From the NCBI GenBank assembly GCA_002831545.1, contig CP025095.1, forward strand, positions 1,116,001-1,180,000: 64,000 nucleotides of DNA. The letters are read 5' to 3'. Both the position numbers and the translations under genes were made by a program. Below, piece after piece: positions 1 to 7,282 of this stretch. The notes under the pieces are model-generated. The model saw only the letters and a program-made list of their open reading frames with translations, was not told the DNA's origin and made no database searches. Positions within the stretch are counted from its first letter, which is position 1. Each line of letters opens with the position of its first letter. Source of the DNA: Streptococcus suis. GTDB lineage: Bacteria > Bacillota > Bacilli > Lactobacillales > Streptococcaceae.

Positions 1-635
1 GTCGTCGATTTAAGGATAATCAAGACCCTATGTTTACTTTGACCAGTCAAGACAAACACGGGGTTGTTGTCGCAGGAAATCTGCCGACTAGCTTTGACCA
101 GACCGGTAGAGTATTTGACATTTCTGGCTTATCACCGACCTTGACCACCATGCAAGGTGGAGACAAGGTGCCAAAGATTTTGCTGAGGGAGGAGCTACCA
201 TTTCTGAAAATCAAGGAAGCCACAAAAACAGGGTACGCAAAGGCAACTCTTGGAGACTCTGTCAATCTGGCTTATCCAGCCTCAACCAAACGTAGGGGAC
301 GTGTGGGAAAGGGAATATCCAATACCTTGACAACTTCAGACAATATGGGAGTGGTGGTTGCTGCTCTGGAATATCGACAGGATAAGTGGTATGAAGTCAC
401 AGGCATTGTCTTAGAGGGGAAACTTTATCGCCTGAGAATAAGACGACTGACACCAAGAGAGTGTTTCAGACTTCAAGGCTTTCCTGACTGGGCTTATGAA
501 AGAGCAGAAAGTGTTTCTAGTAAGAGCCAACTATACAAACAGGCCGGCAATAGCGTGACTGTCACAGTTATTGAAGCCATTGCCAGAGAATTTAGAAGAA
601 CGGAAGAGGAAGAAAAATATGAACCTACTACATAA
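1..635 (+). CDS. C-terminal part of a DNA (cytosine-5)-methyltransferase
   Basis: The reading frame is open from the left edge, so only the C-terminal part (about 210 residues) of this gene is inside the window. The segment RRLTPRECFRLQGFP matches motif IX and the end of the target-recognition region of C5 methyltransferases, and QAGNSV near the end matches motif X, which helps bind S-adenosylmethionine. The catalytic PC motif lies outside the window. Such orphan methylases are common at this point of streptococcal ICEs and probably protect incoming DNA from restriction. The next gene starts inside its last codons, which suggests translational coupling. The family call is firm; the recognition sequence cannot be read. 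Confidence 0.9.
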   Translation, partial: RRFKDNQDPMFTLTSQDKHGVVVAGNLPTSFDQTGRVFDISGLSPTLTTMQGGDKVPKILLREELPFLKIKEATKTGYAKATLGDSVNLAYPASTKRRGRVGKGISNTLTTSDNMGVVVAALEYRQDKWYEVTGIVLEGKLYRLRIRRLTPRECFRLQGFPDWAYERAESVSSKSQLYKQAGNSVTVTVIEAIAREFRRTEEEEKYEPTT

Positions 636-1047
636 GAAAAGTATTTTAGAGTGTACTGAATTAGAGGAACGTATTCACCAAGTTGAGACCAATCAGTTAT
701 TACAAAAGATACTGTCGCTCCCCAATTTTGATTGTGACTTTGAGGTGACTTTTGAAGATGATTACCACAAAGAGATGAATGATCCCCTATTCTACGAATC
801 CAATCTTCATCGGATTTCGGATTTTATGGAAACTAGGGATATTAAAAATGGTGTAGACACACTATTGACGAAAGACAATCACCTGGCCTTTCGTGCCTTT
901 GGTGAACATTATTCTGCTAGAGGAAAGGATGGCATTTTAACGACTTTAGTGACGGTCAAGTGCTTTGGTGAAGGACGGATGCCCATTGATATGAGTCGCT
1001 ATTTCTCAACTCTTGAACAAACAGTTGAAAATAGCCTAACCCTATAA
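619..1047 (+). CDS. hypothetical ICE protein (142 aa)
   Basis: I do not recognise a function. I chose the ATG at 619 because a purine-rich GAGGAAGA site precedes it. An upstream in-frame ATG at 571 would give a longer overlap with the methyltransferase gene and has no such site. The product is soluble, acidic in its first half, and has no membrane segment. It contains a segment with a glycine-rich turn (EHYSARGKDG) before a predicted beta-rich end. It sits between the methylase and an Spx-like protein in a tightly packed run of ICE genes, all on the same strand, so it is probably co-transcribed with the conjugation cluster. Confidence 0.7.
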   Translation: MNLLHKKSILECTELEERIHQVETNQLLQKILSLPNFDCDFEVTFEDDYHKEMNDPLFYESNLHRISDFMETRDIKNGVDTLLTKDNHLAFRAFGEHYSARGKDGILTTLVTVKCFGEGRMPIDMSRYFSTLEQTVENSLTL

Positions 1048-1057
1048 GGAGGAGCCT

Positions 1058-1441
1058 ATGATTGAGGTATATCTAGGAAATAATGCCAATACAAATCAAG
1101 ATTTACTAACTATTTTGACGACCTATGGTGTGACTTATCGTTGTATAAAAGCGTGTGATGTAAACCGTGAAATCTTACTGTCACTCTTTGCGAAAACCAC
1201 GGATTGTTTTGAGTTGCTATCGCCACGATTTCTTCGCTTTAAACGTCAATATTCGATAAGTTTGAATGAGATGATTCAGCTCATTCTCCAAAAGCCAGAC
1301 CAGAATCTTCGGTTGCCTCTCATTGTCTGTCAGAATCATGTCTATCCAGCTATTGGGCTAGACGAAGTGCGTACCTTTCTTCCCAGACAGGTAAAAGAAG
1401 AACTGTTTCAGGCCAGCCTGATGAAACAAGTGACAGGGTAG
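1058..1441 (+). CDS. Spx/ArsC-like protein lacking the CxxC redox motif
   Basis: The 127-residue product follows the Spx/MgsR/ArsC layout: a beta-alpha-beta thioredoxin-like start (MIEVYLGN), a helical middle, then LPLIV-x8-AIGLDEVRTFLPR, which matches the RRPIIID...VGYNEDEIRRFLPR end of Spx. Spx binds the RNA polymerase alpha C-terminal domain and changes transcription under disulfide stress. Here the place of the N-terminal CxxC is occupied by N-A-N-T, so the thiol switch is absent. A strong GGAGG site lies just before the start. I infer a redox-blind transcription modulator or RNA-polymerase binder; an enzymatic arsenate reductase role is unlikely without the cysteine. The fold assignment is by eye. 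Confidence 0.65.
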   Translation: MIEVYLGNNANTNQDLLTILTTYGVTYRCIKACDVNREILLSLFAKTTDCFELLSPRFLRFKRQYSISLNEMIQLILQKPDQNLRLPLIVCQNHVYPAIGLDEVRTFLPRQVKEELFQASLMKQVTG

Positions 1442-1449
1442 GTGTGAAG

Positions 1450-1683
1450 ATGAATGAACGATTTTGGGATAATTTAGAAATCATTCTGGCAGAAAAAGAC
1501 CTCACTTGGGCAGAACTAGCTCGCAAAGTATTCAACGGTCAATATGTTTATCCAAGTGAGTTTAATCGCCTCTATCAAAAATTACGGCATTACAAATCGA
1601 ATCGTCTCATGCCACAAACTAGATGGGTTGAGCGAATTGTTCTAGTCTTAGATATTGATTATGAAGATTTATTCAAGAGGTGA
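1450..1683 (+). CDS. small basic helical protein, possible DNA-binding (77 aa)
   Basis: The product is short, helical and basic (pI-raising RHYKSNRLMPQTR segment). It has the pattern WAELARKVF-x7-PSEFNRLYQKLRHYK, which resembles a helix-turn-helix pair, and ends in a FKR tail. An in-frame GTG lies two codons upstream (1444), but the ATG at 1450 is better spaced from the AGGTG site. It overlaps the start of the next gene at the stop codon, indicating coupling. Function unknown; a small regulator of the ICE operon is my best guess. Confidence 0.6.
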   Translation: MNERFWDNLEIILAEKDLTWAELARKVFNGQYVYPSEFNRLYQKLRHYKSNRLMPQTRWVERIVLVLDIDYEDLFKR

Positions 1684-1685
1684 CA

Positions 1686-2270
1686 ATGATAAGGATAGTG
1701 GTGTTTTATCTAGCTATACAGCTAAACGGTCTTCTGGTGAGTTTATACCTGAAAGAGTATCTGACAATAGAGGGTATAGTCTTGCTACAATTGGTCCTAT
1801 TAAGTGTGACTTGCTTAGAGATTGCCCGTCATAAAACTGTTCAAGCAAAAAATATAACCTTAAGAAATCGCCTAAGATGGTTGCTTCTTGGTTTTGTGTG
1901 TATGGTTGCTTTTGCAGTTTTCATCAGTTTCCTATCTTCAGTTCAGACTAGGAATCAAGCGGTATTGTTACAAGTAGGAAAACAGGTTCCTCCTATTATC
2001 TTTTTATTATTTCTAATAAATGCAAGTCTCCTTGAAGAGATTGTTTATAGGCAACTGCTGTGGGAAAAATTGACATTCCCTCTTCTACAAATAGGCGTGA
2101 CCAGTTTTTTCTTTGTTCTATCCCATGGACCCAATCAGATAGGGAGTTGGCTCATCTATAGCTGTCTTGGCTTGACCTTGGCTGCTGTTCGATTGAAAAC
2201 TGATTGTATGACGGCAATCGCCTTACATTTACTTTGGAATAGTTTGGCTTATGTCGTAACTTTCTTGTGA
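1686..2270 (+). CDS. CPBP-family intramembrane glutamic endopeptidase
   Basis: This is a multi-pass membrane protein of about 194 residues with at least five hydrophobic segments. The CPBP (Abi/CAAX protease) motifs are visible: EEIVYR (motif 1, with the paired glutamates), FVLSH (motif 2 histidine) and HLLWN (motif 3 histidine and asparagine). Members act in the membrane on prenylated proteins or peptides; in lactic acid bacteria several give immunity to bacteriocins. I prefer the ATG at 1686, spaced five bases from AAGAGG; a GTG at 1680 is an alternative. Whether it supports bacteriocin immunity or ICE maintenance here cannot be read from sequence. Confidence 0.85.
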   Translation: MIRIVVFYLAIQLNGLLVSLYLKEYLTIEGIVLLQLVLLSVTCLEIARHKTVQAKNITLRNRLRWLLLGFVCMVAFAVFISFLSSVQTRNQAVLLQVGKQVPPIIFLLFLINASLLEEIVYRQLLWEKLTFPLLQIGVTSFFFVLSHGPNQIGSWLIYSCLGLTLAAVRLKTDCMTAIALHLLWNSLAYVVTFL

Positions 2271-2283
2271 TACCAAAATCAAG
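2265..2283 (+). repeat. ICE intergenic motif, copy 1 (one mismatch)
   Basis: TTGTGATACCAAAATCAAG overlaps the last codon and stop of the CPBP gene. The same 19-mer, with A at position 10, recurs at 19799-19817 and 48775-48793. Each copy lies at the boundary before a new ICE gene block. Directly seen; its role (operator, processing site or promoter element) is not known. Confidence 0.7.
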
Positions 2284-2346
2284 AGTGCTTCCGTATTATG
2301 GAAGCACCTTATGTTTGATAGGGAATCGAAAAAAGAGGAGGCCACC

Positions 2347-2640
2347 ATGTCATCTGAACAACAAGAACGTCAAGCGATGCAATACGTGGAAAGAAGTAGT
2401 TTATTGACAGTCAGAACCCTCTTAAAGCTCTTAGAATGGTCGGCTAGGCAAGCCTTAGCCCAAGATTCAGCTTATAAGATTGGGGTTCAAAAACTGGAAG
2501 AACTCCTTCAAAGCCCTTACGCAATTGAAGCGATAGATGTTAGTAAAGACATACTGGATAAGCCAATCGATGTGGAGAAATTTAAGGAGTTGATGGAGTC
2601 AGAAAAACTGCCAATCGTAATTAGTTGGCAAAAAGACTAA
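2347..2640 (+). pseudogene. PcfB/DUF3801-like conjugation gene, 5' fragment
   Basis: The gene starts at the ATG after GAGGAG and encodes 97 residues before reading into foreign DNA at the erm(B) insert, where it meets a stop. The position directly before the VirD4 coupling gene, and the N-terminal helix-rich pattern, fit the PcfB/DUF3801 family of relaxosome or coupling accessory proteins. A matching 3' fragment, in frame and ending exactly at the virD4 start, is found at 7112-7282 on the far side of the insert. The two pieces add up to about 154 residues, the usual size of that family. I therefore read this as one gene split by the plasmid-derived insert. Confidence 0.65.
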
Positions 2641-2653
2641 AATTTTGTATAAT
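2625..2653 (+). promoter_or_regulatory. hybrid promoter of erm(B) copy 1
   Basis: The TATAAT at 2648-2653 belongs to the erm segment. The TTGGCA at 2625-2630, 17 bp upstream, lies in the interrupted ICE gene. In copy 2 the same TATAAT is preceded at the same spacing by TAGACA from different flanking DNA. The two erm copies therefore have different -35 boxes. Confidence 0.6.
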
Positions 2654-2710
2654 AGGAATTGAAGTTAAATTAGATGCTAAAAATTTGTAATTAAGAAGGA
2701 GGGATTCGTC

Positions 2711-2806
2711 ATGTTGGTATTCCAAATGCGTTATCAAATGCGTTATGTAGATAAAACATCTACTGTTTTGAAACAGACTAAAAACAGTGATTACGCAGAT
2801 AAATAA
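2711..2806 (+). CDS. ermBL: erm(B) leader peptide with duplicated codons (31 aa)
   Basis: This short open frame follows AAGGAGG and precedes erm(B) by 124 bases. The start MLVFQMR and the end KQTKNSDYADK identify the ErmB leader, on which ribosomes stall in the presence of macrolides so that the erm(B) message is opened for translation. A perfect 12-bp tandem duplication (CAAATGCGTTAT at 2723-2734 and 2735-2746) adds four residues (QMRY) near the N-terminus, compared with the 27-residue form I know. The stalling codons further on are intact. The effect on inducibility cannot be read from sequence. Confidence 0.85.
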   Translation: MLVFQMRYQMRYVDKTSTVLKQTKNSDYADK

Positions 2807-2930
2807 ATACGTTAGATTAATTCCTACCAGTGACTAATCTTATGACTTTTTAAACAGATAACTAAAATTACAAACAAATCGTTTAACTTCTGTATTTGTT
2901 TATAGATGTAATCACTTCAGGAGTGATTAA

Positions 2931-3668
2931 ATGAACAAAAATATAAAATATTCTCAAAACTTTTTAACGAGTGAAAAAGTACTCAACCAAATAATAAAAC
3001 AATTGAATTTAAAAGAAACCGATACCGTTTACGAAATTGGAACAGGTAAAGGGCATTTAACGACGAAACTGGCTAAAATAAGTAAACAGGTAACGTCTAT
3101 TGAATTAGACAGTCATCTATTCAACTTATCGTCAGAAAAATTAAAACTGAATACTCGTGTCACTTTAATTCACCAAGATATTCTACAGTTTCAATTCCCT
3201 AACAAACAGAGGTATAAAATTGTTGGGAGTATTCCTTACCATTTAAGCACACAAATTATTAAAAAAGTGGTTTTTGAAAGCCATGCGTCTGACATCTATC
3301 TGATTGTTGAAGAAGGATTCTACAAGCGTACCTTGGATATTCACCGAACACTAGGGTTGCTCTTGCACACTCAAGTCTCGATTCAGCAATTGCTTAAGCT
3401 GCCAGCGGAATGCTTTCATCCTAAACCAAAAGTAAACAGTGTCTTAATAAAACTTACCCGCCATACCACAGATGTTCCAGATAAATATTGGAAGCTATAT
3501 ACGTACTTTGTTTCAAAATGGGTCAATCGAGAATATCGTCAACTGTTTACTAAAAATCAGTTTCATCAAGCAATGAAACACGCCAAAGTAAACAATTTAA
3601 GTACCGTTACTTATGAGCAAGTATTGTCTATTTTTAATAGTTATCTATTATTTAACGGGAGGAAATAA
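2931..3668 (+). CDS. erm(B): erm(B) copy 1, 23S rRNA (A2058) N6-dimethyltransferase, N100S variant
   Basis: This is a full-length 245-residue Erm(B), which dimethylates A2058 of 23S rRNA and gives macrolide, lincosamide and streptogramin B resistance. The SAM-binding motif [10 protein letters not shown] is at residues 35-44. Motif IV, normally NIPYH, reads SIPYH here: asparagine 100 is serine (AGT instead of AAT). Copies 2 and 3 in this window keep N100. Asparagine in that motif contacts the target amino group in N6-methyltransferases, so this copy may be altered in activity. An inverted-repeat leader region and the leader peptide lie upstream, so expression is probably inducible. Confidence 0.97.
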
Positions 3669-3672
3669 TTCT

Positions 3673-3804
3673 ATGAGTCGCTTTTGTAAATTTGGAAAGT
3701 TACACGTTACTAAAGGGAATGTAGATAAATTATTAGGTATACTACTGACAGCTTCCAAGGAGCTAAAGAGGTCCCTAGCGCCTACGGGGAATTTGTATCG
3801 ATAA
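3673..3804 (+). CDS. short ORF downstream of erm(B) (43 aa)
   Basis: The frame starts 4 bases after the erm(B) stop, after GGGAGG, and encodes MSRFCKFGKLHVTK... ending in GNLYR. The same short ORF follows erm(B) in the other two copies here and in Tn917-type elements. It runs into the transposon terminal repeat, so its end is probably not native. No function is known and it may not be an independent gene. Confidence 0.5.
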   Translation: MSRFCKFGKLHVTKGNVDKLLGILLTASKELKRSLAPTGNLYR

Positions 3805-3838
3805 GGGGTACAAATTCCCACTAAGCGCTCGGGACCCC
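3770..3838 (+). repeat. Tn917-type (Tn3 family) terminal inverted repeat region
   Basis: Read on the minus strand, this begins GGGGTCCCGAGCGC, the signature end of Tn917/Tn551-like Tn3-family transposons. It folds back on itself: GGTCCCTAGCG at 3770-3780 and GGGAATTTGTA pair with TACAAATTCCC at 3809-3819 and CGCTCGGGACC. The topoisomerase remnant resumes directly after it, so this is the outer edge of a decayed Tn917. Its transposase and the other end are missing. Confidence 0.8.
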
Positions 3839-4098
3839 TTGTAGGAAAATGTCCTAAGTGTGGCAACAATATTGTATTAAAAAAATCGTTTTATGGTTGT
3901 TCAAATTATCCTGAATGTACCTTCACTTTAGCTGAACATTTTAGAAAGAAAAAACTCACCAAAACAAATGTAAAAGAATTACTAGAGGGAAAAGAAACCC
4001 TGGTAAAAGGAATCAAAACGAAAGATAGAAAGTCCTACAATGCCGTTGTAAAAATCGGAGAAAAGGGATATATTGATTTTATCTCTTTTTCAAAATAA
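3838..4098 (+). pseudogene. type IA DNA topoisomerase, 3' remnant
   Basis: After the Tn917 end an open frame without a start encodes about 86 residues ending in a stop at 4096. It contains a four-cysteine zinc ribbon (CPKCGNN...YGCSNYPECTF), typical of the C-terminal tail of topoisomerase I/III. Inc18 plasmids carry such a topoisomerase gene next to delta. It lacks the catalytic domain and is inactive as an enzyme. Identical remnants are present in the other two erm segments. Confidence 0.85.
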
Positions 4099-4100
4099 GC

Positions 4101-4128
4101 ATAAAAGCCCTTTAAAGAGGGCTTTTAT
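4101..4128 (+). terminator. Rho-independent terminator/palindrome after topoisomerase remnant
   Basis: ATAAAAGCCC and GGGCTTTTAT form a perfect 10-bp stem around an 8-base loop. It is symmetric and could stop transcription from both sides, separating erm from delta. Confidence 0.75.
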
Positions 4129-4133
4129 ATATT

Positions 4134-4198
4134 AATCACAAATCACTTATCACAAATCACAAGTGATTAATCACAAATCACTTGTGATTTGTGATTCC
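4134..4198 (+). promoter_or_regulatory. omega repressor operator array upstream of delta
   Basis: The stretch is made of contiguous WATCACW heptads in both orientations (AATCACA, TATCACA, TGTGATT). Omega of pSM19035 binds such heptads to repress delta, omega and copy-control promoters. Insert 2 has a shortened array at this place (31364-31393), missing about 35 bases of heptads. Confidence 0.9.
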
Positions 4199-4242
4199 TA
4201 ATGATACAATATTACTATACAAAAAAAGAATGGGGCGTAGTT

Positions 4243-5097
4243 ATGGAGAAGGAAGAACTCAAAATACTTGAAGAATTAAGACGTATTTTAAACAGTAAAA
4301 ATGAAGCGATTGTTATCTTAAACAATTATTTTAAAGGTGGTGTTGGAAAGTCAAAATTATCGACTATGTTTGCTTACTTGACAGACAAATTTAATTTAAA
4401 AGTTTTAATGATCGATAAGGACTTACAAGCAACATTGACAAAAGACTTAGCAAAAACATTTAAGGTAGAATTGCCACGTGTTAATTTTTATGAAGGACTG
4501 AAAAATGGAAACTTGGCTTCTTCTATTGTTCATTTGACTGATAATTTAGACTTGATCCCTGGCACGTTTGATTTGATGTTACTGCCAAAATTAACTCGCT
4601 CATGGACTTTTGAAAATGAAAGTAGATTGCTTGCTACTCTTTTAGCACCTTTAAAAAGTGACTATGATCTCATTATTATTGATACTGTACCAACGCCAAG
4701 CGTTTATACAAATAATGCAATCGTGGCAAGTGATTACGTTATGATCCCTTTACAAGCAGAAGAAGAAAGTACAAACAACATTCAAAACTATATTTCCTAT
4801 TTGATTGATTTACAAGAACAGTTTAACCCTGGACTAGATATGATCGGTTTTGTTCCTTATTTAGTTGATACGGACAGCACAACGATAAAATCAAACCTGG
4901 AAGAACTGTACAAGCAACATAAAGAAGATAACTTGGTTTTCCAAAATATTATCAAGCGAAGTAATAAAGTAAGTACCTGGTCTAAAAACGGCATTACAGA
5001 ACACAAAGGCTATGACAAAAAAGTTTTATCTATGTATGAGAACGTATTTTTTGAAATGCTTGAGCGAATCATTCAATTAGAAAACGAAAAAGAATAG
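4243..5097 (+). CDS. delta: delta, ParA-family plasmid partition ATPase
   Basis: The 284-residue product is a ParA-like Walker ATPase. It has the deviant Walker A motif KGGVGKSK near residue 36 and the Walker B stretch LIIIDTVP. With omega, which acts as both repressor and centromere-binding protein, it partitions Inc18 plasmids. I chose the ATG at 4243, because the ATG at 4201 lies within the likely -10 region next to the omega operators. On a chromosomal element its benefit is unclear, and it may be kept by linkage to the toxin-antitoxin genes. The gene is intact here but broken by an aminoglycoside cassette in insert 2. Confidence 0.93.
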   Translation: MEKEELKILEELRRILNSKNEAIVILNNYFKGGVGKSKLSTMFAYLTDKFNLKVLMIDKDLQATLTKDLAKTFKVELPRVNFYEGLKNGNLASSIVHLTDNLDLIPGTFDLMLLPKLTRSWTFENESRLLATLLAPLKSDYDLIIIDTVPTPSVYTNNAIVASDYVMIPLQAEEESTNNIQNYISYLIDLQEQFNPGLDMIGFVPYLVDTDSTTIKSNLEELYKQHKEDNLVFQNIIKRSNKVSTWSKNGITEHKGYDKKVLSMYENVFFEMLERIIQLENEKE

Positions 5098-5147
5098 AAT
5101 CACAAATCACAAGTGATTAATCACAAATCACTTGTGATTTGTGATTG
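5098..5147 (+). promoter_or_regulatory. omega operator array upstream of omega
   Basis: Seven or so WATCACW heptads in direct and inverted orientation precede the omega gene, followed by a GATAAAAT -10-like element. Omega therefore represses its own operon (omega-epsilon-zeta). The same array is present at 33358-33407. Confidence 0.9.
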
Positions 5148-5188
5148 TTGATGATAAAATAAGAGTAAGAAGAAATAGAAAGAAGTGA

Positions 5189-5404
5189 GTGGTTGTGGGA
5201 AATTTAGGCGCACAAAAAGCAAAACGAAATGATACACCAATCAGTGCAAAAAAAGATATTATGGGGGATAAGACGGTTCGTGTTCGTGCTGACTTGCACC
5301 ATATTATAAAAATCGAAACAGCAAAGAATGGCGGAAACGTAAAAGAAGTTATGGATAAAGCCTTAGAAGAATATATTCGGAAATATTTACCTGACAAACT
5401 TTAA
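5189..5404 (+). CDS. omega: omega, ribbon-helix-helix transcriptional repressor
   Basis: The 71-residue product matches omega of pSM19035 over its length. It has a disordered basic start (GNLGAQKAKRNDTP), then a MetJ/Arc-type ribbon-helix-helix with KTVRVRADLHHI as the DNA-contacting strand. It starts with GTG after a purine-rich site. It represses the delta and omega promoters through the heptads on both sides and works with delta in partition. It is the first gene of the omega-epsilon-zeta operon, with spacings of 16 and 1 bases to the next genes. Confidence 0.95.
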   Translation: MVVGNLGAQKAKRNDTPISAKKDIMGDKTVRVRADLHHIIKIETAKNGGNVKEVMDKALEEYIRKYLPDKL

Positions 5405-5420
5405 AAGGAGTGAAAATGAA

Positions 5421-5693
5421 ATGGCAGTTACTTATGAAAAAACATTTGAAATAGAGATCATTAACGAATTATCGGCAAGCGTTTATAATCGAGTATTAAA
5501 CTATGTTTTGAATCATGAATTAAATAAAAATGACTCTCAATTATTGGAAGTCAATTTATTAAACCAATTAAAGCTTGCAAAACGTGTAAATCTTTTTGAT
5601 TATTCTTTAGAAGAATTACAAGCCGTTCATGAGTATTGGCGGTCAATGAATCGCTATTCAAAACAAGTTTTGAATAAAGAGAAAGTGGCTTAA
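5421..5693 (+). CDS. epsilon: epsilon antitoxin of the epsilon-zeta system
   Basis: This 90-residue three-helix protein begins [20 protein letters not shown] and matches the epsilon antitoxin. In the epsilon2-zeta2 complex its N-terminal helix blocks the nucleotide-binding site of zeta. It is short-lived, so loss of the genes frees the toxin and kills or arrests cells. It sits between omega and zeta with strong GGAG spacing. An identical full-length copy is at 33681-33953. Confidence 0.95.
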   Translation: MAVTYEKTFEIEIINELSASVYNRVLNYVLNHELNKNDSQLLEVNLLNQLKLAKRVNLFDYSLEELQAVHEYWRSMNRYSKQVLNKEKVA

Positions 5694-5694
5694 T

Positions 5695-6558
5695 ATGGCA
5701 AATATAGTCAATTTTACTGACAAACAATTTGAAAATCGCTTAAATGATAATTTAGAAGAATTGGTTCAAGGAAAAAAAGCGGTTGAATCGCCAACCGCTT
5801 TTTTACTTGGTGGGCAACCAGGGTCAGGGAAAACGAGTTTGCGATCAGCAATTCTTGAAGAAACACAAGGGAATGTTATTGTCATTGATAATGATACCTT
5901 TAAACAACAGCACCCTAATTTTGATGAACTAGCGAAACTTTATGAGAAAGACGTAGTAAAACACGTTACCCCTTATTCTAATCGCATGACAGAAGCGATC
6001 ATAAGCCGTTTAAGCGATCAAGGCTATAACTTGGTGATTGAAGGTACAGGACGAACAACAGACGTTCCCATTCAAACCGCAACAATGCTTCAAGCCAAAG
6101 GTTATGAAACAAAAATGTATGTCATGGCAGTACCTAAAATCAACTCATATTTAGGAACAATTGAACGATATGAAACCATGTATGCAGATGATCCAATGAC
6201 AGCCAGGGCAACACCAAAACAAGCGCATGATATTGTTGTCAAAAACTTACCGACCAATTTAGAAACCCTTCATAAAACGGGCTTATTTAGCGATATAAGG
6301 CTTTACAATAGAGAAGGAGTGAAACTCTATTCAAGCTTAGAAACGCCTTCCATTAGTCCGAAAGAGACCTTAGAAAGAGAATTAAATCGTAAAGTATCAG
6401 GGAAAGAAATTCAACCGACTTTGGAGAGAATAGAGCAAAAAATGGTTCAAAATCAACACCAAGAAACCCCTGAATTTAAAGCAATTCAACAAAAATTGGA
6501 AAGCTTGCAGCCACCTACACCACCAATACCCAAAACACCTAAACTTCCAGGACTTTAA
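5695..6558 (+). CDS. zeta: zeta toxin, UDP-N-acetylglucosamine kinase
   Basis: The intact 287-residue toxin has a P-loop [10 protein letters not shown] around residues 39-48, an NDTFKQQHP substrate segment, and the proline-rich tail known from the Inc18 zeta protein. Zeta phosphorylates UDP-GlcNAc and so blocks peptidoglycan synthesis. It starts one base after the epsilon stop. With epsilon it stabilises this island. The second copy (33955-34434) is truncated, and its last shared region differs from this one, so this is the only functional toxin in the window. Confidence 0.95.
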   Translation: MANIVNFTDKQFENRLNDNLEELVQGKKAVESPTAFLLGGQPGSGKTSLRSAILEETQGNVIVIDNDTFKQQHPNFDELAKLYEKDVVKHVTPYSNRMTEAIISRLSDQGYNLVIEGTGRTTDVPIQTATMLQAKGYETKMYVMAVPKINSYLGTIERYETMYADDPMTARATPKQAHDIVVKNLPTNLETLHKTGLFSDIRLYNREGVKLYSSLETPSISPKETLERELNRKVSGKEIQPTLERIEQKMVQNQHQETPEFKAIQQKLESLQPPTPPIPKTPKLPGL

Positions 6559-6576
6559 ACCTTAAAAAAGGAAAAG

Positions 6577-6612
6577 AGTAGTTACCAAAAAACGGTAACT
6601 ACTCTTTTTTTA
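6577..6612 (+). terminator. terminator of the omega-epsilon-zeta operon
   Basis: GAGTAGTTACC and GGTAACTACTC form an 11-bp stem around AAAAAAC, followed by a run of seven T. This closes the toxin-antitoxin operon. Confidence 0.9.
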
Positions 6613-6620
6613 TAAAAACA

Positions 6621-6918
6621 TTTCCTCATGTTTTAAAAGCTGATCGAGAAATAAAGCACACAACGGTATTCTTTCTTTTTTCAGTTGGTACATTTTGCAG
6701 TCTGTAACGTGTCATTTACTGTTTGTTACCTTAACATATCCAGTCGAAAACACAAGGGTATATAAACGAGCAAGCTCGCCCTTGTGTTTTCTTTGTGTCT
6801 ATGTTGCGTTCTCGTCACAGCAAACGACACGAACACACTGGCGAAAATGAACCAACAAAACGAAAAAAGAAAGGAGCGTATACTGTAATTTATTTCTAGC
6901 TTTTAAAACATGAGGAAA
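6621..6918. repeat. non-coding block bounded by a perfect 21-bp inverted repeat
   Basis: The bases at 6621-6641 and 6898-6918 are perfect reverse complements (core CCTCATGTTTTAAAAGC). Between them there is no plausible gene, but there is a perfect 13-bp stem, GAAAACACAAGGG at 6746-6758 with its complement at 6779-6791, whose loop contains a nested CGAGC/GCTCG hairpin. This could be a replication- or transfer-related structure of the parent plasmid (single-strand origin or terminator) or a small decayed element. No insertion duplication was seen. Confidence 0.65.
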
Positions 6919-6998
6919 ACAGCTTCACTTCCTCAAACGCCTAACAAAAATGGTTGTCAAAAAACTAAAAATCAAAAAAAAGAAAAGAGGAAAAGAAA

Positions 6999-7145
6999 AT
7001 GGAAAAAACAAAAAAATTACAATTAGAAGATTTTACAGAAAATGAGTTTTTTGGAACACAAGAACAGCAATATCTAAAAGCTCAAGTAAGAGAAGAGCTA
7101 AAAGAGCAAAGACCTTGCTCGATCATCACTTGGATGAATTGTTGA
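6999..7145 (+). pseudogene. plasmid gene 5' end fused out of frame to ICE DNA
   Basis: An ATG after AAGAGG opens a frame MEKTKKLQLEDFTENEFFG... of plasmid origin. It crosses the insert border near 7111 and stops after 48 residues. The first 37 or so residues are charged and helical. I do not recognise the parent gene. It marks the right border of insert 1. Confidence 0.5.
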
Positions 7146-7282
7146 AGAAACTGATGTCTAATCCAGAGAAGCTAGAAGGTTTAACCTTTGATAAAACCTT
7201 GGATCAAGAGATAGAACTGGCCAAAGAGAAAATTAGAGTGACAGAACCTTCGGCAGTCAAAACCAAGGAGGTGACCTTGTAA
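7112..7282 (+). pseudogene. PcfB/DUF3801-like conjugation gene, 3' fragment
   Basis: An open frame without a start encodes about 56 residues (LLDHHLDELLKKLMSNPEK...) and stops in a TAATG overlap with the virD4 start. That overlap is typical of native ICE gene spacing, so the fragment is the original upstream neighbour of virD4. It complements the 5' fragment at 2347-2640. A start codon and ribosome site are lacking, so it is not expressed as such. Confidence 0.6.

Larger units (their letters stand above)
2641..7111 (+). mobile_element. Inc18-plasmid/Tn917-derived insert 1 with erm(B) and omega-epsilon-zeta
   Basis: The segment interrupts a PcfB-like ICE gene. From left to right it holds the erm leader and erm(B), a small ORF, a Tn917-type terminal repeat, a type IA topoisomerase 3' remnant, delta (ParA-like), omega, epsilon, zeta and a non-coding tail with an inverted repeat. 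This order is that of the streptococcal/enterococcal plasmids pSM19035 and pAMbeta1 (established knowledge). Much of the block is repeated at 29871-34434, and its erm end is repeated inverted at 45611-46908. No clean terminal repeats or target duplication were seen, so it probably arrived by recombination rather than transposition. The borders are accurate to a few bases at most. Confidence 0.8.

Noticed and set aside
2931..3668. erm(B) copy 1 as a nonfunctional gene because of N100S
   Set aside because: The substitution is at a conserved residue, but the frame is intact and serine may be tolerated, so I report it as a variant rather than a pseudogene.
4134..4200. CRISPR-like short repeats
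   Set aside because: The heptads are contiguous, 7 bp long and in both orientations, which is the omega operator. There are no spacers or cas genes anywhere in the window.
6721..6800. pIP501-type oriT in the plasmid tail of insert 1
   Set aside because: I could not find the nick-region sequence of that family near the hairpins; only inverted repeats are seen.
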